A stretch of DNA of 64,000 bases from positions 27,169 to 91,168 of the forward strand of contig JBBQAM010000009.1 of assembly GCA_038316335.1 (NCBI GenBank), given 5' to 3'. The DNA comes from JALHST01 sp038316335 (GTDB lineage: Bacteria > Bacteroidota > Bacteroidia > Flavobacteriales > Flavobacteriaceae). Below, in pieces: positions 45,841 through 54,552 of this stretch. The position numbers and the translations under genes were made by a program. Every line of letters starts with the position of its first letter. Position 1 is the stretch's first letter. Under the pieces are notes generated by a model. It searched no databases and was not told the DNA's origin. It saw nothing but the letters and a program-made list of their open reading frames with translations.

Positions 45841-46836
45841 CTATTTTAGGGAAAGCTTAAGAACATAGTCATCAGCGGTCAGAAATAGGGTCTTTTCATC
45901 GGGCGTAAAGGCACAGTTCGACGTTTTTTCCCCAGTATGGATTCTTGCGATTGGTTTTCCATTATGGTTGAATATCCATAACCCTCCCGGCCCTGTAGCG
46001 AACAGATAGCCCGCGCTGTGCATTTTCATTCCGTCTGGCAATCCTTGTTCCCCTTCTTTCCCTACCAATGCAGTGGCATTATAGAAAATCTTTTTATTCG
46101 TAATTTTTTCCTCCGACATGACATCATATTCATACCAAACGGCATGCTGCGGATTGGATACTGCAATGTAGAGTTTCGAATAATCGGGAGAAAAAGCAAT
46201 CCCATTGGGTCGTGATAATTTATCCAACAAAACGAGTTCCCCAGATGGTTTCAGGCAATAAACACCTTGAAAATCCAACTCCTTCTGCGGGTCATCCATA
46301 TTCAAAGGAAGCCCATAGGGCGGGTCTGTAAAATAAAGATTGCCCTTATCATCATAGGTACCGTCATTTGGGCTGTTTAGACGTTTACCTTGGTAATGAT
46401 CTACCAATACTTCGTACTCCGGTTTCGGATTATCGAGCGTACTTTTCATCATAGCGATCCTTCGCTCCCCATGTTGCATTAGAATCAATTTCCCTTGCGG
46501 ACTCAATAACAATCCATTAGACCCTGGTTCTTCCCCTTTAAAATCCTTGCCCATAAAACCGGAAGGATACAAATATTCAGTGATTTCCCCCTCACTACTT
46601 AACTTGAATACCTTGTTATTGGGTATATCCGAAAACAAAAGAAATTTTCCGTCTTCTATCCATAACGGACCTTCGGCCCAAGTAAATTGACTTCCAACAA
46701 CTTCAATTTCTGTGTTTTCATCTAAGAAGCGGTGGGCTTCGTTGTCAAGAATTTCGATGGAAAAAGTGGGTGTACCCTGGCCCAATGTCATGAACTGTAC
46801 ATGTACCAAAAACAAAAAAAGAATAAGCTTTCCCAT
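45841..46836 (-). CDS. SMP-30/gluconolactonase family protein, exported
   Basis: A 331-residue six-bladed beta-propeller with a signal peptide (about 1-19, ending LGQ). Metal-binding residues of the fold are visible: the Glu in FTWAEGPLW, Asn in LNSPNDGTYDDKGNLYFTDPPYG and Asp in GLPDGMKMHSAGYLFATGPGG. It hydrolyses a sugar lactone or related ester, in the periplasm. It lies 141 bases downstream of the KDPG aldolase gene on the same strand, which supports a role in sugar-acid catabolism. Confidence 0.92.
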   Translation of the reverse strand: MGKLILFLFLVHVQFMTLGQGTPTFSIEILDNEAHRFLDENTEIEVVGSQFTWAEGPLWIEDGKFLLFSDIPNNKVFKLSSEGEITEYLYPSGFMGKDFKGEEPGSNGLLLSPQGKLILMQHGERRIAMMKSTLDNPKPEYEVLVDHYQGKRLNSPNDGTYDDKGNLYFTDPPYGLPLNMDDPQKELDFQGVYCLKPSGELVLLDKLSRPNGIAFSPDYSKLYIAVSNPQHAVWYEYDVMSEEKITNKKIFYNATALVGKEGEQGLPDGMKMHSAGYLFATGPGGLWIFNHNGKPIARIHTGEKTSNCAFTPDEKTLFLTADDYVLKLSLK

Positions 46837-46977
46837 ATTATTTGAAATTTACGATTATCCTATGCGCCGATGAACACGTGGTTTTCCTATTCATTTATTT
46901 ATTAGGCATCATGCAGTTTCCAATTCCTTTAAAATAAGGTCGTCTTCTAAGCGGTCTTTTGATTTCTTCAAAAATTC

Positions 46978-47616
46978 TTAGCCTGCATGGAGTCGCTTGA
47001 TAAATTGTTTCGCCAAATCCTCAATTTCCTTCATATCAGCTTCCGTACTGGCAGAAGATTTTACCAAGGAACTACCAATGCCCATCCCATCGATACCCGC
47101 ATTGACCCATTCAGAAAGCGTATCAAGGTCAATACCGCCTACTGCAAAGAATTTTACGTTTTTAAAAGGCCCTCTTAATGCATTTAAATACGACGTCCCA
47201 AACTGACCTGCTGGGAATAATTTGATGATATCGGCTCCATAGGCCAAGGCATCACTAATTTCAGTAGGAGTCAAAGCACCCATTAGTATCGGAATATTGG
47301 CTTGCAACGCTATATCTACTATTTCCTTATTCGTATTCGGAGTTACTAAAAACTGTGCCCCGGAGACAATCGCATGTTCGGCAAGCTGAATATTCGTTAC
47401 GGTTCCAGCTCCAATTAAGATCTGTGGATATCGCAATCGGGCATTTTTGATCTCGGTTCTAAAACCAGGGGTATTGGTGGTAATTTCCAATACTTTGATT
47501 CCTCCGGAAACTAAACTATCAAGAACTTGTGGCACGCACACCTGTTGGTTCAAACGAACGACGGCAACCAATTTCTCGGTTATCAGGATATCGATTATTT
47601 CTTCCTTGGCGTTCAT
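46978..47616 (-). CDS. eda: 2-dehydro-3-deoxy-phosphogluconate (KDPG) aldolase
   Basis: A 212-residue class I aldolase that splits KDPG to pyruvate and glyceraldehyde-3-phosphate and often also acts on 4-hydroxy-2-oxoglutarate. The Schiff-base lysine is Lys132 in IIKLFPAGQFG, and Glu44 in VLEITTNTP is the proton-transfer residue. GAGTV (about 69-73) and FAVGGID form the phosphate site. Its ATG overlaps the stop of the upstream KDG kinase gene (ATGA at 47613-47616), so kinase and aldolase are produced together. Confidence 0.95.
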   Translation of the reverse strand: MNAKEEIIDILITEKLVAVVRLNQQVCVPQVLDSLVSGGIKVLEITTNTPGFRTEIKNARLRYPQILIGAGTVTNIQLAEHAIVSGAQFLVTPNTNKEIVDIALQANIPILMGALTPTEISDALAYGADIIKLFPAGQFGTSYLNALRGPFKNVKFFAVGGIDLDTLSEWVNAGIDGMGIGSSLVKSSASTEADMKEIEDLAKQFIKRLHAG

Positions 47617-48620
47617 CGTATGACATGGCCAGAGGTATTTCCTTCGGCTATAGAATTTATTTCTTCTTCGGTACTTGTATGGATATCACCCACAATCGTA
47701 TGTTTTAGGGCGAAAGCCGCTGCTGCAAAATTAATGGCGTTTTGATCCTTCCAACCTTTGCCCATAGCATGAAGAATTGCGGCTGCAAAGGCATCTCCCG
47801 TGCCAAAACGATCCGTGATTGCCACCTCATACGTCGGCGAAAAAACGGCAGTATCGGTAGTAAGAAAGGCGCCGGAAACATGGTTCGATGATGCCGAATG
47901 ATGATCTCGGACCGTAAAGGCGACTTTGTCAAGACCGAAATCCTTTTTTACGCGTTCAAGGGCATTTAAGGTCTTATCTAAGACTGTAGTACCACTGAAT
48001 TCCATGTCATAGACATCTTTCAGGACACCAATATTTCCAAAAACCAAATCGGTATGTTCTAAAATGCTATCGAAAATGGCGCGCGCCCTTGTTGTATCGT
48101 TCCAAAGACTTCTTCTGAAATTAAGGTCAAAACTAACCGCCACCCCAAGTTGACGGGCGGTTTTAACTGCTGTAATGGTTTCCAGGGCACATTGTTTGGA
48201 AAGTGCCGGCGTAATTCCCGACACATGAAACCATTTTTGATCTTTTAATAAGGCCATCCAATCAAACTCACCGGGACCAATTTCGGAAATAGCCGAACCG
48301 GCCCTGTCATAAATTACTCGTGAAGGACGGATAGAGGATCCCAATTCTATAAAATAGGTACCCAACCTAGATCCCTCTTTGAGTACGTAGTGCGTGTCAA
48401 CTTTAAATTGATTTAGGGATTGCAACGCTGCCTCCCCGAGCGGGTTAGATGGCACTTTACTTATAAAGCGCACCTTGTTTCCCAAACATGCCAATGAAGT
48501 TGCCACATTTGATTCAGAGCCTGCATAGCCTGCCGAAAAAAGATGTGAATTTTGAATCCGATCCGAATTGCCAGCGGGCACTAAACGGAGCATAATCTCA
48601 CCAAAACCGGAAAAACCCAT
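47613..48620 (-). CDS. kdgK: 2-keto-3-deoxygluconate kinase, PfkB family
   Basis: A 335-residue ribokinase-family sugar kinase. It starts GFGEIMLRLVP, has SAGYAGSESNVATSLACLG (about 29-47) and the C-terminal PfkB signature DRFGTGDAFAAAILHAM, with Asp as catalytic base (about 266-272). KDG kinase is assigned because the gene overlaps eda; without that context it would only be called a PfkB sugar kinase. The two enzymes make the last steps of hexuronate (for example alginate, pectin) degradation. The upstream enzymes are not in this window. Confidence 0.9.
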   Translation of the reverse strand: MGFSGFGEIMLRLVPAGNSDRIQNSHLFSAGYAGSESNVATSLACLGNKVRFISKVPSNPLGEAALQSLNQFKVDTHYVLKEGSRLGTYFIELGSSIRPSRVIYDRAGSAISEIGPGEFDWMALLKDQKWFHVSGITPALSKQCALETITAVKTARQLGVAVSFDLNFRRSLWNDTTRARAIFDSILEHTDLVFGNIGVLKDVYDMEFSGTTVLDKTLNALERVKKDFGLDKVAFTVRDHHSASSNHVSGAFLTTDTAVFSPTYEVAITDRFGTGDAFAAAILHAMGKGWKDQNAINFAAAAFALKHTIVGDIHTSTEEEINSIAEGNTSGHVIR

Positions 48621-48826
48621 AGTGTCCTGATTTGTTTGAGCCCATCATGTTCTATAGGCTTCCTTCACCTCTAAAGTAAGGAATAAATTTTAGCTAGCGG
48701 AATTTACCTGAGGATACCCCTACGATTCGAAAAGAAGTTTTTTGTAGGTATTTAGTTTCCCGAGTGAAATCAACAATACGATCTATCTAGGCGAACCTCC
48801 CGCTGATTTAAAAATGCTGGGGCGAG

Positions 48827-50128
48827 TTATACTGGAATCCCATAGAGGTCAAAATCGGCTGCATCCTGAATTTTAATTTCTACGAATTCACCTTGTTTCA
48901 GATAGTACTTAGCAGCATCGATATGCACCTCATTATCCACATCAGGGGAGTCGAATTCAGTTCTTCCGATAAAATAGTCGCCTTCTTTGCGATCGATGAT
49001 ACAGCGAAACGTTTTTCCAATTTTTTCCTGATTCAGTTCCCAGGAAATTTGGGATTGCAATTCCATGATCTCATTGGCACGTTCTTGTTTTACCAACTCA
49101 GGAACATCGTCCTCCAAGGAATATGCATGCGTATTTTCCTCATGGCTATAGGTGAAGCAACCCAAGCGTTCGAAGCGCATTTCTTCGACCCATTTTTTGA
49201 GCTTTATGAAATCTTCCTCGGTTTCCCCAGGGTAGCCCACGATCAATGTAGTACGTATGGCCATTGTAGGAACCGTAGCCCTGAATTCTTTCAATAATTG
49301 CGTGGTCTTGGCCTGGGTGGTCCCGCGTCGCATACTTTTAAGTACTGAATCTGATATATGTTGTAACGGGATATCCAAATAATCACAGATTTTAGGTTCT
49401 TGCCGCATTACTGTGAGTACCTCCATGGGAAATCCCGTTGGAAAGGCATAGTGCAGGCGTATCCATTCAATCCCGTCAATCTTGACCAAGGCCTGTAGTA
49501 GTTCGGCCAGATTCCTTTTTTTATAAAGATCTAACCCATAATAGGTGAGGTCTTGGGCGATCAAAATAAGTTCTTTCACGCCTTTGGCGGCCAACTTTTG
49601 TGATTCAATGACCAGTTCTTCGATTGGTTTGCTTCGATGTTTTCCACGCATTATCGGAATGGCACAAAAGGAACAGGGGCGGTCACAGCCTTCGGCAATT
49701 TTTAGATAGGCATAATTTTTTGGGGTGGTGGTCAAACGCTCTCCGATCAGTTCATGCTTATAGTCTGCTCCTAGGGCTTTCAAAAGATTCGGAAGGTCGC
49801 TCGTTCCGAAATAGGCGTCAACATTGGGAATTTCTTTTTGTAGATCAGGCTTATAACGTTCACTAAGGCAACCGGTTACATACACTTTATCAACCACGCC
49901 TGCTTCCTTTTGGCGAACGTACTCCAATATTGTATTGATACTCTCTTCCTTGGCATTGGCGATAAAACCGCAGGTATTTATAACAACCACATTGCCATCC
50001 TCCTCATGTACCACCTCTTTTTGGCTGGCACGTAATTGTCCCATGAGTACTTCGGAATCGTACACATTCTTTGAACAACCCAAAGTGACCACATTGATCC
50101 TATTTTTTTTAAGCGATTTTGTCCGCAT
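48827..50128 (-). CDS. rimO: Ribosomal protein uS12 methylthiotransferase RimO
   Basis: A radical-SAM enzyme that methylthiolates Asp89 of ribosomal protein S12. It has 433 residues. The N-terminal UPF0004 domain carries the auxiliary cluster cysteines Cys18 (LGCSKN), Cys53 (NTCGF) and Cys87 (TGCLSE). The radical SAM CxxxCxxC is Cys148/152/155 in GCDRPCSFCAIP, followed by a C-terminal TRAM domain (about 370-433). The frame is open for 64 more codons upstream, but MRTKSLKKNRINVVTLGCSKN is the family start. A -7-like TATTTTTG lies 18-25 bases before it (50146-50153 on the minus strand). Confidence 0.97.
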   Translation of the reverse strand: MRTKSLKKNRINVVTLGCSKNVYDSEVLMGQLRASQKEVVHEEDGNVVVINTCGFIANAKEESINTILEYVRQKEAGVVDKVYVTGCLSERYKPDLQKEIPNVDAYFGTSDLPNLLKALGADYKHELIGERLTTTPKNYAYLKIAEGCDRPCSFCAIPIMRGKHRSKPIEELVIESQKLAAKGVKELILIAQDLTYYGLDLYKKRNLAELLQALVKIDGIEWIRLHYAFPTGFPMEVLTVMRQEPKICDYLDIPLQHISDSVLKSMRRGTTQAKTTQLLKEFRATVPTMAIRTTLIVGYPGETEEDFIKLKKWVEEMRFERLGCFTYSHEENTHAYSLEDDVPELVKQERANEIMELQSQISWELNQEKIGKTFRCIIDRKEGDYFIGRTEFDSPDVDNEVHIDAAKYYLKQGEFVEIKIQDAADFDLYGIPV

Positions 50129-50145
50129 AGTACTGAAAATGGCTG

Positions 50146-50153
50146 CAAAAATA
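50146..50153 (-). promoter_or_regulatory. Candidate -7 element for rimO
   Basis: TATTTTTG on the minus strand matches TAnnTTTG 17 bases before the chosen rimO start, which independently argues against the longer frame. No clean -33 element was seen. Confidence 0.35.
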
Positions 50154-50252
50154 CGATTTGGACCGCTATAAACGTTCTTAAACAACAGTTTTCTTGAAAA
50201 CACGTTAAACCTTTGCAACCCATTCGCATCAATTAAATTAAATTTCCGATTC

Positions 50253-51344
50253 ATGAAGCCCCATATCACCTTATACTTAGCGGCCTGCCTTTTCGTAATT
50301 GTTAGCTGCTCAAAAGACAACGCAGGAGATCCATCCCCAAATCCAAGTCCGGAAGCATTGTATTTCCCTCCTCTGAATTCGACAACATGGGAAACCGTTT
50401 CGATTGAAGAATTGGGATGGAACGCAGCGGCCGAACAACCACTTTATACGTTCCTTGAAACAGGTAAAACCGATGCCTTCTTGGTCCTTAAGAACGGTCG
50501 TATCGTCTTGGAGAAATATTTCGGCAATTTTGACGCCACCAAGAATCATTCCTGGAATTCGGCTGCAAAAACGTTGACATCATTCACAGCGGGTATCGCC
50601 CAACAAGAAGGGCTTTTGTCTATTGACAAACCTTCTTCCGATTATATGGGCGCTGGTTGGTCGTCGCTTACTACTGAACAAGAACAGCAAATCACAGTAA
50701 GGCATCACCTAACTATGACCACAGGGCTCGATTATACGGTAGCCGATAATTTTTGTACCGATACCGAATGCCTCCTTTTTAAAAACGAACCAGGTACCTA
50801 CTGGTATTATCACAATGCGGCGTATACCCTTTTAGACAACATTATTACTGGGGCGGTGGGTCAGGATTTCACTACATATTTTAATGCGAAGGTACGTGAC
50901 AAGATCGGGATGCAGGGATCTTGGATCAAGACCGGGTATCTAAATCTTTATTTTAGTACGGCGCGTAGTATGGCACGGTTTGGACTTTTAAACTTAAATC
51001 GTGGTACTTGGGATACGACCCACATACTGGAAGACCAAACTTTTTTTACCGAAGCCACGAACACATCACAGGATCTTAATAAATCGTATGGTTATCTGTA
51101 TTGGCTTAACGGAAAAAGCAGTTATAAAATTCCGGGCTCAGAGGAACTTTTTCAAGGAAAGTTGATTCCCAATGCCCCAGATGATCTATATGCCGGCCTT
51201 GGGGCCTTTGATCAAAAACTGTACGTTGTTCCCAGCCAAGGCTTGGTAATTGTACGCTTAGGTGATTCTGCAGATGCAGATGAACTGGGGCCGACCACGT
51301 TTGACAATGATTTGTGGGAAAAACTGAATGCGCTGATCAATTAA
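50253..51344 (+). CDS. Serine hydrolase, class C beta-lactamase-like lipoprotein
   Basis: A 363-residue lipoprotein (IVSC, lipid Cys19) of the beta-lactamase / D-Ala-D-Ala carboxypeptidase / esterase family. The catalytic SxxK is Ser103-Ala-Ala-Lys106 in WNSAAKTLTS, and the YxN element is Tyr186-His-Asn188. The third (K/H)xG motif is not obvious, the closest candidates being near 325-345. Such proteins act as esterases or peptidases more often than as true beta-lactamases. Divergent from rimO. Its stop shares the four bases TTAA with the convergent amidase gene. Confidence 0.88.
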   Translation: MKPHITLYLAACLFVIVSCSKDNAGDPSPNPSPEALYFPPLNSTTWETVSIEELGWNAAAEQPLYTFLETGKTDAFLVLKNGRIVLEKYFGNFDATKNHSWNSAAKTLTSFTAGIAQQEGLLSIDKPSSDYMGAGWSSLTTEQEQQITVRHHLTMTTGLDYTVADNFCTDTECLLFKNEPGTYWYYHNAAYTLLDNIITGAVGQDFTTYFNAKVRDKIGMQGSWIKTGYLNLYFSTARSMARFGLLNLNRGTWDTTHILEDQTFFTEATNTSQDLNKSYGYLYWLNGKSSYKIPGSEELFQGKLIPNAPDDLYAGLGAFDQKLYVVPSQGLVIVRLGDSADADELGPTTFDNDLWEKLNALIN

Positions 51345-53017
51345 TGGTACCCCGATGGTAATTTCCGGCTTTTCGTTGCGACTTCAAAAGCCCGCCCCAA
51401 TGCCAAGAGTTCAGGTTCATGGAATTGTTTGGCGATAAACGTAATACCAATAGGCTCACCGTTGGTTTTATATCCCATAGGAACGGTCAGTGCCGGATAT
51501 TTCGCGACCGCCGCGTAACCTGCATGATAGTTATTGATCGAAAGTATGGCATCTAGGTTAAATTTATCAAGGGCCGTATCAAAAAACCGCCGTCCATTCT
51601 TTTCCAAGGTATTCTTTATAGTATCAAGATGGGCGGCCGAAGTAGTATCGGCCAAAATACCTTCGAAAAGAGCCTGCCCGTAAGGTATCCGCACCACTGA
51701 ATCGGCCCTATTAAAAGTGACGGCATCGGCTATCGACCTTATTTTTGCCGCTTCCCTGTTTTTCACATTGGCAGTTAAATAGGCAGGAAGGTCATTGCGC
51801 ATATCGATATTTAGGATACTTAGAAAGCCCTCCATGGTTACCTCTGGAGGATCAAATTCGACGACTATGGCGCCTAGACTTTTTAATTTGTCGATGGTAT
51901 TCTTGTAGATGGTATCACCTGCAATCAGATAACGCATGGCCCCCAGACGTTTGCCTTTCAAACTAGGTTCCTCCGATAGGAGCTCGAGATACGTTGCTTT
52001 CCCTGCAACTGAAGCAGGGTCGTCTTCATCTTCCCCGATCATGGCGGAAAGTACGATGGCGTTGTCACGGACGTTCTTCGTTATAGGACCCGGGGTATCC
52101 AACGTACTTGATATGGGTACAATTCCTGTCCTGCTTAAAAGGCCGATCGTTGGTTTCAGACCTACGACCGAATTTTGACTGCTCGGGGAAAGAATGGAGC
52201 CTGACGTTTCAGTGCCTATAGCGGCTACGGCATAGTTGGCTGCCACCGAGGTCGCGCTTCCAGAACTCGAGCCACCGGTCTCAAAAATTTTTCGTCCGTA
52301 CGGATTTAAGGTCTGTCCCCCCACGGCACTATACCCAACAGGGCACCCATCGCATAAGAAATAGGCCCATTCACTCAGGTTTACCTTCCCCAAAATAAGG
52401 GCGCCATTTTCCTTTAATTTTCTAACAATGAACGCATCGTCGACACGATTATTTTTAAGCGCGATCGAACCGGCGGTAGTAGGCATCCCTTCAGTATCGA
52501 TGTTGTCTTTCAACAAAATGGGCATGCCATAAATCGGATGGTTTTTTTGGGCACCTTCTGAATTCATGTGTTCATCTAAAGCGCGTGCTTCCGTGACAAC
52601 GTTTTCGTTGAAGGCAATCACTGTATTCAGTGTCGTACCATTTGGTAGTTCATAGTTGTAAATACGATATAAGTAGAACAAGACCAACTTTTCGTACGTG
52701 AGTGCTCCTTCGGAAATATGTGATTGTATGGTTGGGATATCCTGTTCTAAAATCATCGGTTTCAAGGTCTCGTATTCTGCCTCGCCCATTTTCAAAACGG
52801 CATCGTACAAGGGTCTGAATACTTCGTTTTTATCCAACACCTTCGACTGGATCATTTTAAACCGCATGCGTGGGATCTTGTGATCGGCATTATCGGCCAC
52901 CTCAGCTGAGTCATTATAAGGTTCCCATAAAACAACTTGAGAGGTTGTAGGTGGTTTTTCTTTGCAACCGCAAAGCGATCCGACCATCAGGAGGAGGCTA
53001 ATTATTTTCTTTAACAT
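51341..53017 (-). CDS. Amidase signature family lipoprotein
   Basis: A 558-residue amidase with a lipoprotein signal (LCGC, lipid Cys18). The Ser-cisSer-Lys triad region is intact: the Lys in GMPILLKDNIDTEGMPTT, the GGSSSGSATSVAA block and the Ser in GTETSGSILSPS. C-terminal NNYHAGYAAVAKYPALTVPMG and GEPIGITF are typical. It hydrolyses amides in the periplasm or at the surface; substrate unknown. It lies 3 bases after ftsY on the same strand, so it probably reads through from the ftsY promoter, an unusual partner for ftsY. Confidence 0.93.
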   Translation of the reverse strand: MLKKIISLLLMVGSLCGCKEKPPTTSQVVLWEPYNDSAEVADNADHKIPRMRFKMIQSKVLDKNEVFRPLYDAVLKMGEAEYETLKPMILEQDIPTIQSHISEGALTYEKLVLFYLYRIYNYELPNGTTLNTVIAFNENVVTEARALDEHMNSEGAQKNHPIYGMPILLKDNIDTEGMPTTAGSIALKNNRVDDAFIVRKLKENGALILGKVNLSEWAYFLCDGCPVGYSAVGGQTLNPYGRKIFETGGSSSGSATSVAANYAVAAIGTETSGSILSPSSQNSVVGLKPTIGLLSRTGIVPISSTLDTPGPITKNVRDNAIVLSAMIGEDEDDPASVAGKATYLELLSEEPSLKGKRLGAMRYLIAGDTIYKNTIDKLKSLGAIVVEFDPPEVTMEGFLSILNIDMRNDLPAYLTANVKNREAAKIRSIADAVTFNRADSVVRIPYGQALFEGILADTTSAAHLDTIKNTLEKNGRRFFDTALDKFNLDAILSINNYHAGYAAVAKYPALTVPMGYKTNGEPIGITFIAKQFHEPELLALGRAFEVATKSRKLPSGYH

Positions 53018-53020
53018 GAA

Positions 53021-53974
53021 CTAGCTAAAAAAGGAATCAACGAATTCGTACTTATTAAATACCTGTAAATCTTCGAGGCCTTCCCCAACCCCAATATACT
53101 TTACCGGAATCTGAAATTGATCGGAAATCCCGATGACGACCCCACCTTTGGCTGTACCATCGAGTTTTGTAACGGCCAAAGAGGTAACCTCGGTCGCCTT
53201 CGTGAATTGCTTGGCCTGTTCAAAGGCGTTTTGACCGGTAGAACCATCCAATACCAATAAAACCTCATGGGGAGCTTCGGCTACGACTTTGTCCATTACG
53301 CGTTTTACCTTGGTAAGTTCATTCATCAAATTGACCTTGTTGTGTAAACGGCCGGCAGTATCTATTATGACGACATCAGCTTCCTGTGTAATGGCCGAGC
53401 TCAGCGTATCGAAGGCGACCGAAGCCGGGTCACTGCCCATTTGTTGTTTGATAATCGGCACGTCGACACGATCGGCCCATACCTGCAACTGATCGATGGC
53501 CGCCGCGCGAAATGTATCGGCTGCTCCCAAGACTACTTTTAATCCCTGCTTCTTAAAATGGTAGGCCAATTTTCCGATGGTAGTTGTTTTTCCGACACCA
53601 TTCACACCGACTACCATGATTACGAAGGGTTTTTTACCCTTTGGAATGGTAAAATCGGCTGTTTCACTTGTATTGGTCTCCGACAACAACGCTGCGATTT
53701 CCTCCCGCAGAATGCCATTCAATTCTTCTGTACCCATATATTTATCCTTGGCAACTCTGGCTTCTATGCGTCGAATGATTTTTAAGGTTGTATCGACCCC
53801 GACATCCGACGACACCAAGACTTCTTCGAGGTTGTCCAAGACATCATCATCGACCTTCGATTTGCCGGCAACGGCCTTACTGAGTTTATTAAAGAACGTG
53901 GTCTTGGTCTTTTCAAGACCCTTGTCTAAAGATTCCTTTTTATTTGATGAAAAAATATTCTTGAAGAGGCTCAT
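53021..53974 (-). CDS. ftsY: Signal recognition particle receptor FtsY
   Basis: GTPase that receives SRP-ribosome complexes at the inner membrane. It has 317 residues: a short N-terminal segment without the long acidic A domain, the N domain (about 20-100), and the G domain with P-loop GVNGVGKT (123-130), DTAGRLHNK (G3, about 206) and TKLDGTAKGG (G4). The basic MSLFKNIFSSNKK start suggests an amphipathic membrane anchor, as in other short FtsY proteins. A TATCTTTG -7-like element lies 21-28 bases upstream. Separated from DUF4295 by a strong palindrome. Confidence 0.97.
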   Translation of the reverse strand: MSLFKNIFSSNKKESLDKGLEKTKTTFFNKLSKAVAGKSKVDDDVLDNLEEVLVSSDVGVDTTLKIIRRIEARVAKDKYMGTEELNGILREEIAALLSETNTSETADFTIPKGKKPFVIMVVGVNGVGKTTTIGKLAYHFKKQGLKVVLGAADTFRAAAIDQLQVWADRVDVPIIKQQMGSDPASVAFDTLSSAITQEADVVIIDTAGRLHNKVNLMNELTKVKRVMDKVVAEAPHEVLLVLDGSTGQNAFEQAKQFTKATEVTSLAVTKLDGTAKGGVVIGISDQFQIPVKYIGVGEGLEDLQVFNKYEFVDSFFS

Positions 53975-53994
53975 GTTCTAATTCATTCTTTGTT

Positions 53995-54002
53995 CAAAGA
54001 TA
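53995..54002 (-). promoter_or_regulatory. Candidate -7 element for ftsY
   Basis: TATCTTTG on the minus strand fits TAnnTTTG, 20 bases before the ftsY start and after the terminator palindrome, so ftsY probably has its own promoter. The -33 region is weak. Confidence 0.35.
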
Positions 54003-54100
54003 GGAAATGAGTCATAAAACAGCATCTAGAATCGCTTAGCGAATTATAGTTTGCGAAATAAGGTAGGCAATAGTGATAAATTTCAAACACATATAAAAGA

Positions 54101-54126
54101 AAAGGCCCCATCTAGATGGGGCCTTT
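54101..54126 (-). terminator. Terminator of the rpmB-rpmG-DUF4295 transcript
   Basis: A perfect 26-bp palindrome, AAAGGCCCCATCT and its complement with no spacer, 22 bases past the DUF4295 stop and followed on the minus strand by TCTTTTAT. Confidence 0.85.
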
Positions 54127-54148
54127 GTAATCTTAAAGGATAATTTCC

Positions 54149-54301
54149 TTATTTTTTAGCAATCCAATCATTCACCAATTCTGGTGGCATTACAGATTCT
54201 ACAAATATGTACGCCCCCGTTTTTGGAGATTTTACCATCTTAATGGCCTTTGTCAATCTTTTTGAACTGGTCTGTAGACTTGCTACCGTTTTCTTTGCCA
54301 T
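54149..54301 (-). CDS. DUF4295 family protein
   Basis: A 50-residue basic protein: MAKKTVASLQTSSKRLTKAI, then MVKSPKTGAYIFVESVMPPE and a C-terminal WIAKK. DUF4295 is found almost only in Bacteroidota, nearly always right after the bL33 gene as here, so a ribosome-linked role is likely but unproven. It is shorter than 60 residues and easily missed by ORF finders. It lies 47 bases after rpmG and is the last gene before the strong terminator. Confidence 0.93.
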   Translation of the reverse strand: MAKKTVASLQTSSKRLTKAIKMVKSPKTGAYIFVESVMPPELVNDWIAKK

Positions 54302-54348
54302 GGTCCTATATAGTATTAGAAGTTTTCACAAGTGTGAAATTCCTTCAA

Positions 54349-54531
54349 TTATTTAATTTCTTTATGAACGGTCATCCTTTTGAGAATAGGATTGAATTTC
54401 TTAATTTCCATCCTCTCAGGGGTATTTTTTTTGTTCTTGGTAGTAATGTATCTGGAAGTACCTGGTTGCCCAGATTCCTTATGCTCGGTACATTCCAATA
54501 TAACCTGAATCCTATTACCTTTCTTTGCCAT
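54349..54531 (-). CDS. rpmG: Large ribosomal subunit protein bL33
   Basis: A 60-residue ribosomal protein with the family pattern MAKKGNRIQVILECTEHK, RYITTKNKKNTPERME and KKFNPILKRMTVHKEIK. Only one cysteine is present, so it is the zinc-free (C-minus) form. It follows rpmB by 21 bases. Confidence 0.97.
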   Translation of the reverse strand: MAKKGNRIQVILECTEHKESGQPGTSRYITTKNKKNTPERMEIKKFNPILKRMTVHKEIK

Positions 54532-54552
54532 TGTTATCTAAAATTTACAAAA

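Noticed and set aside
29000..48000. A genomic island or prophage
   Set aside because: Gene content is accessory-looking, but I found no integrase, transposase, tRNA edge, att repeat or phage structural gene.
50129..50320. N-terminal 64-residue extension of RimO
   Set aside because: It has no similarity to RimO, and a TAnnTTTG element lies within it just before the conserved start.
50253..51344. True beta-lactamase
   Set aside because: The SxxK and YxN elements exist, but the third motif is unclear and the family is dominated by esterases and peptidases; a resistance role is unsupported.
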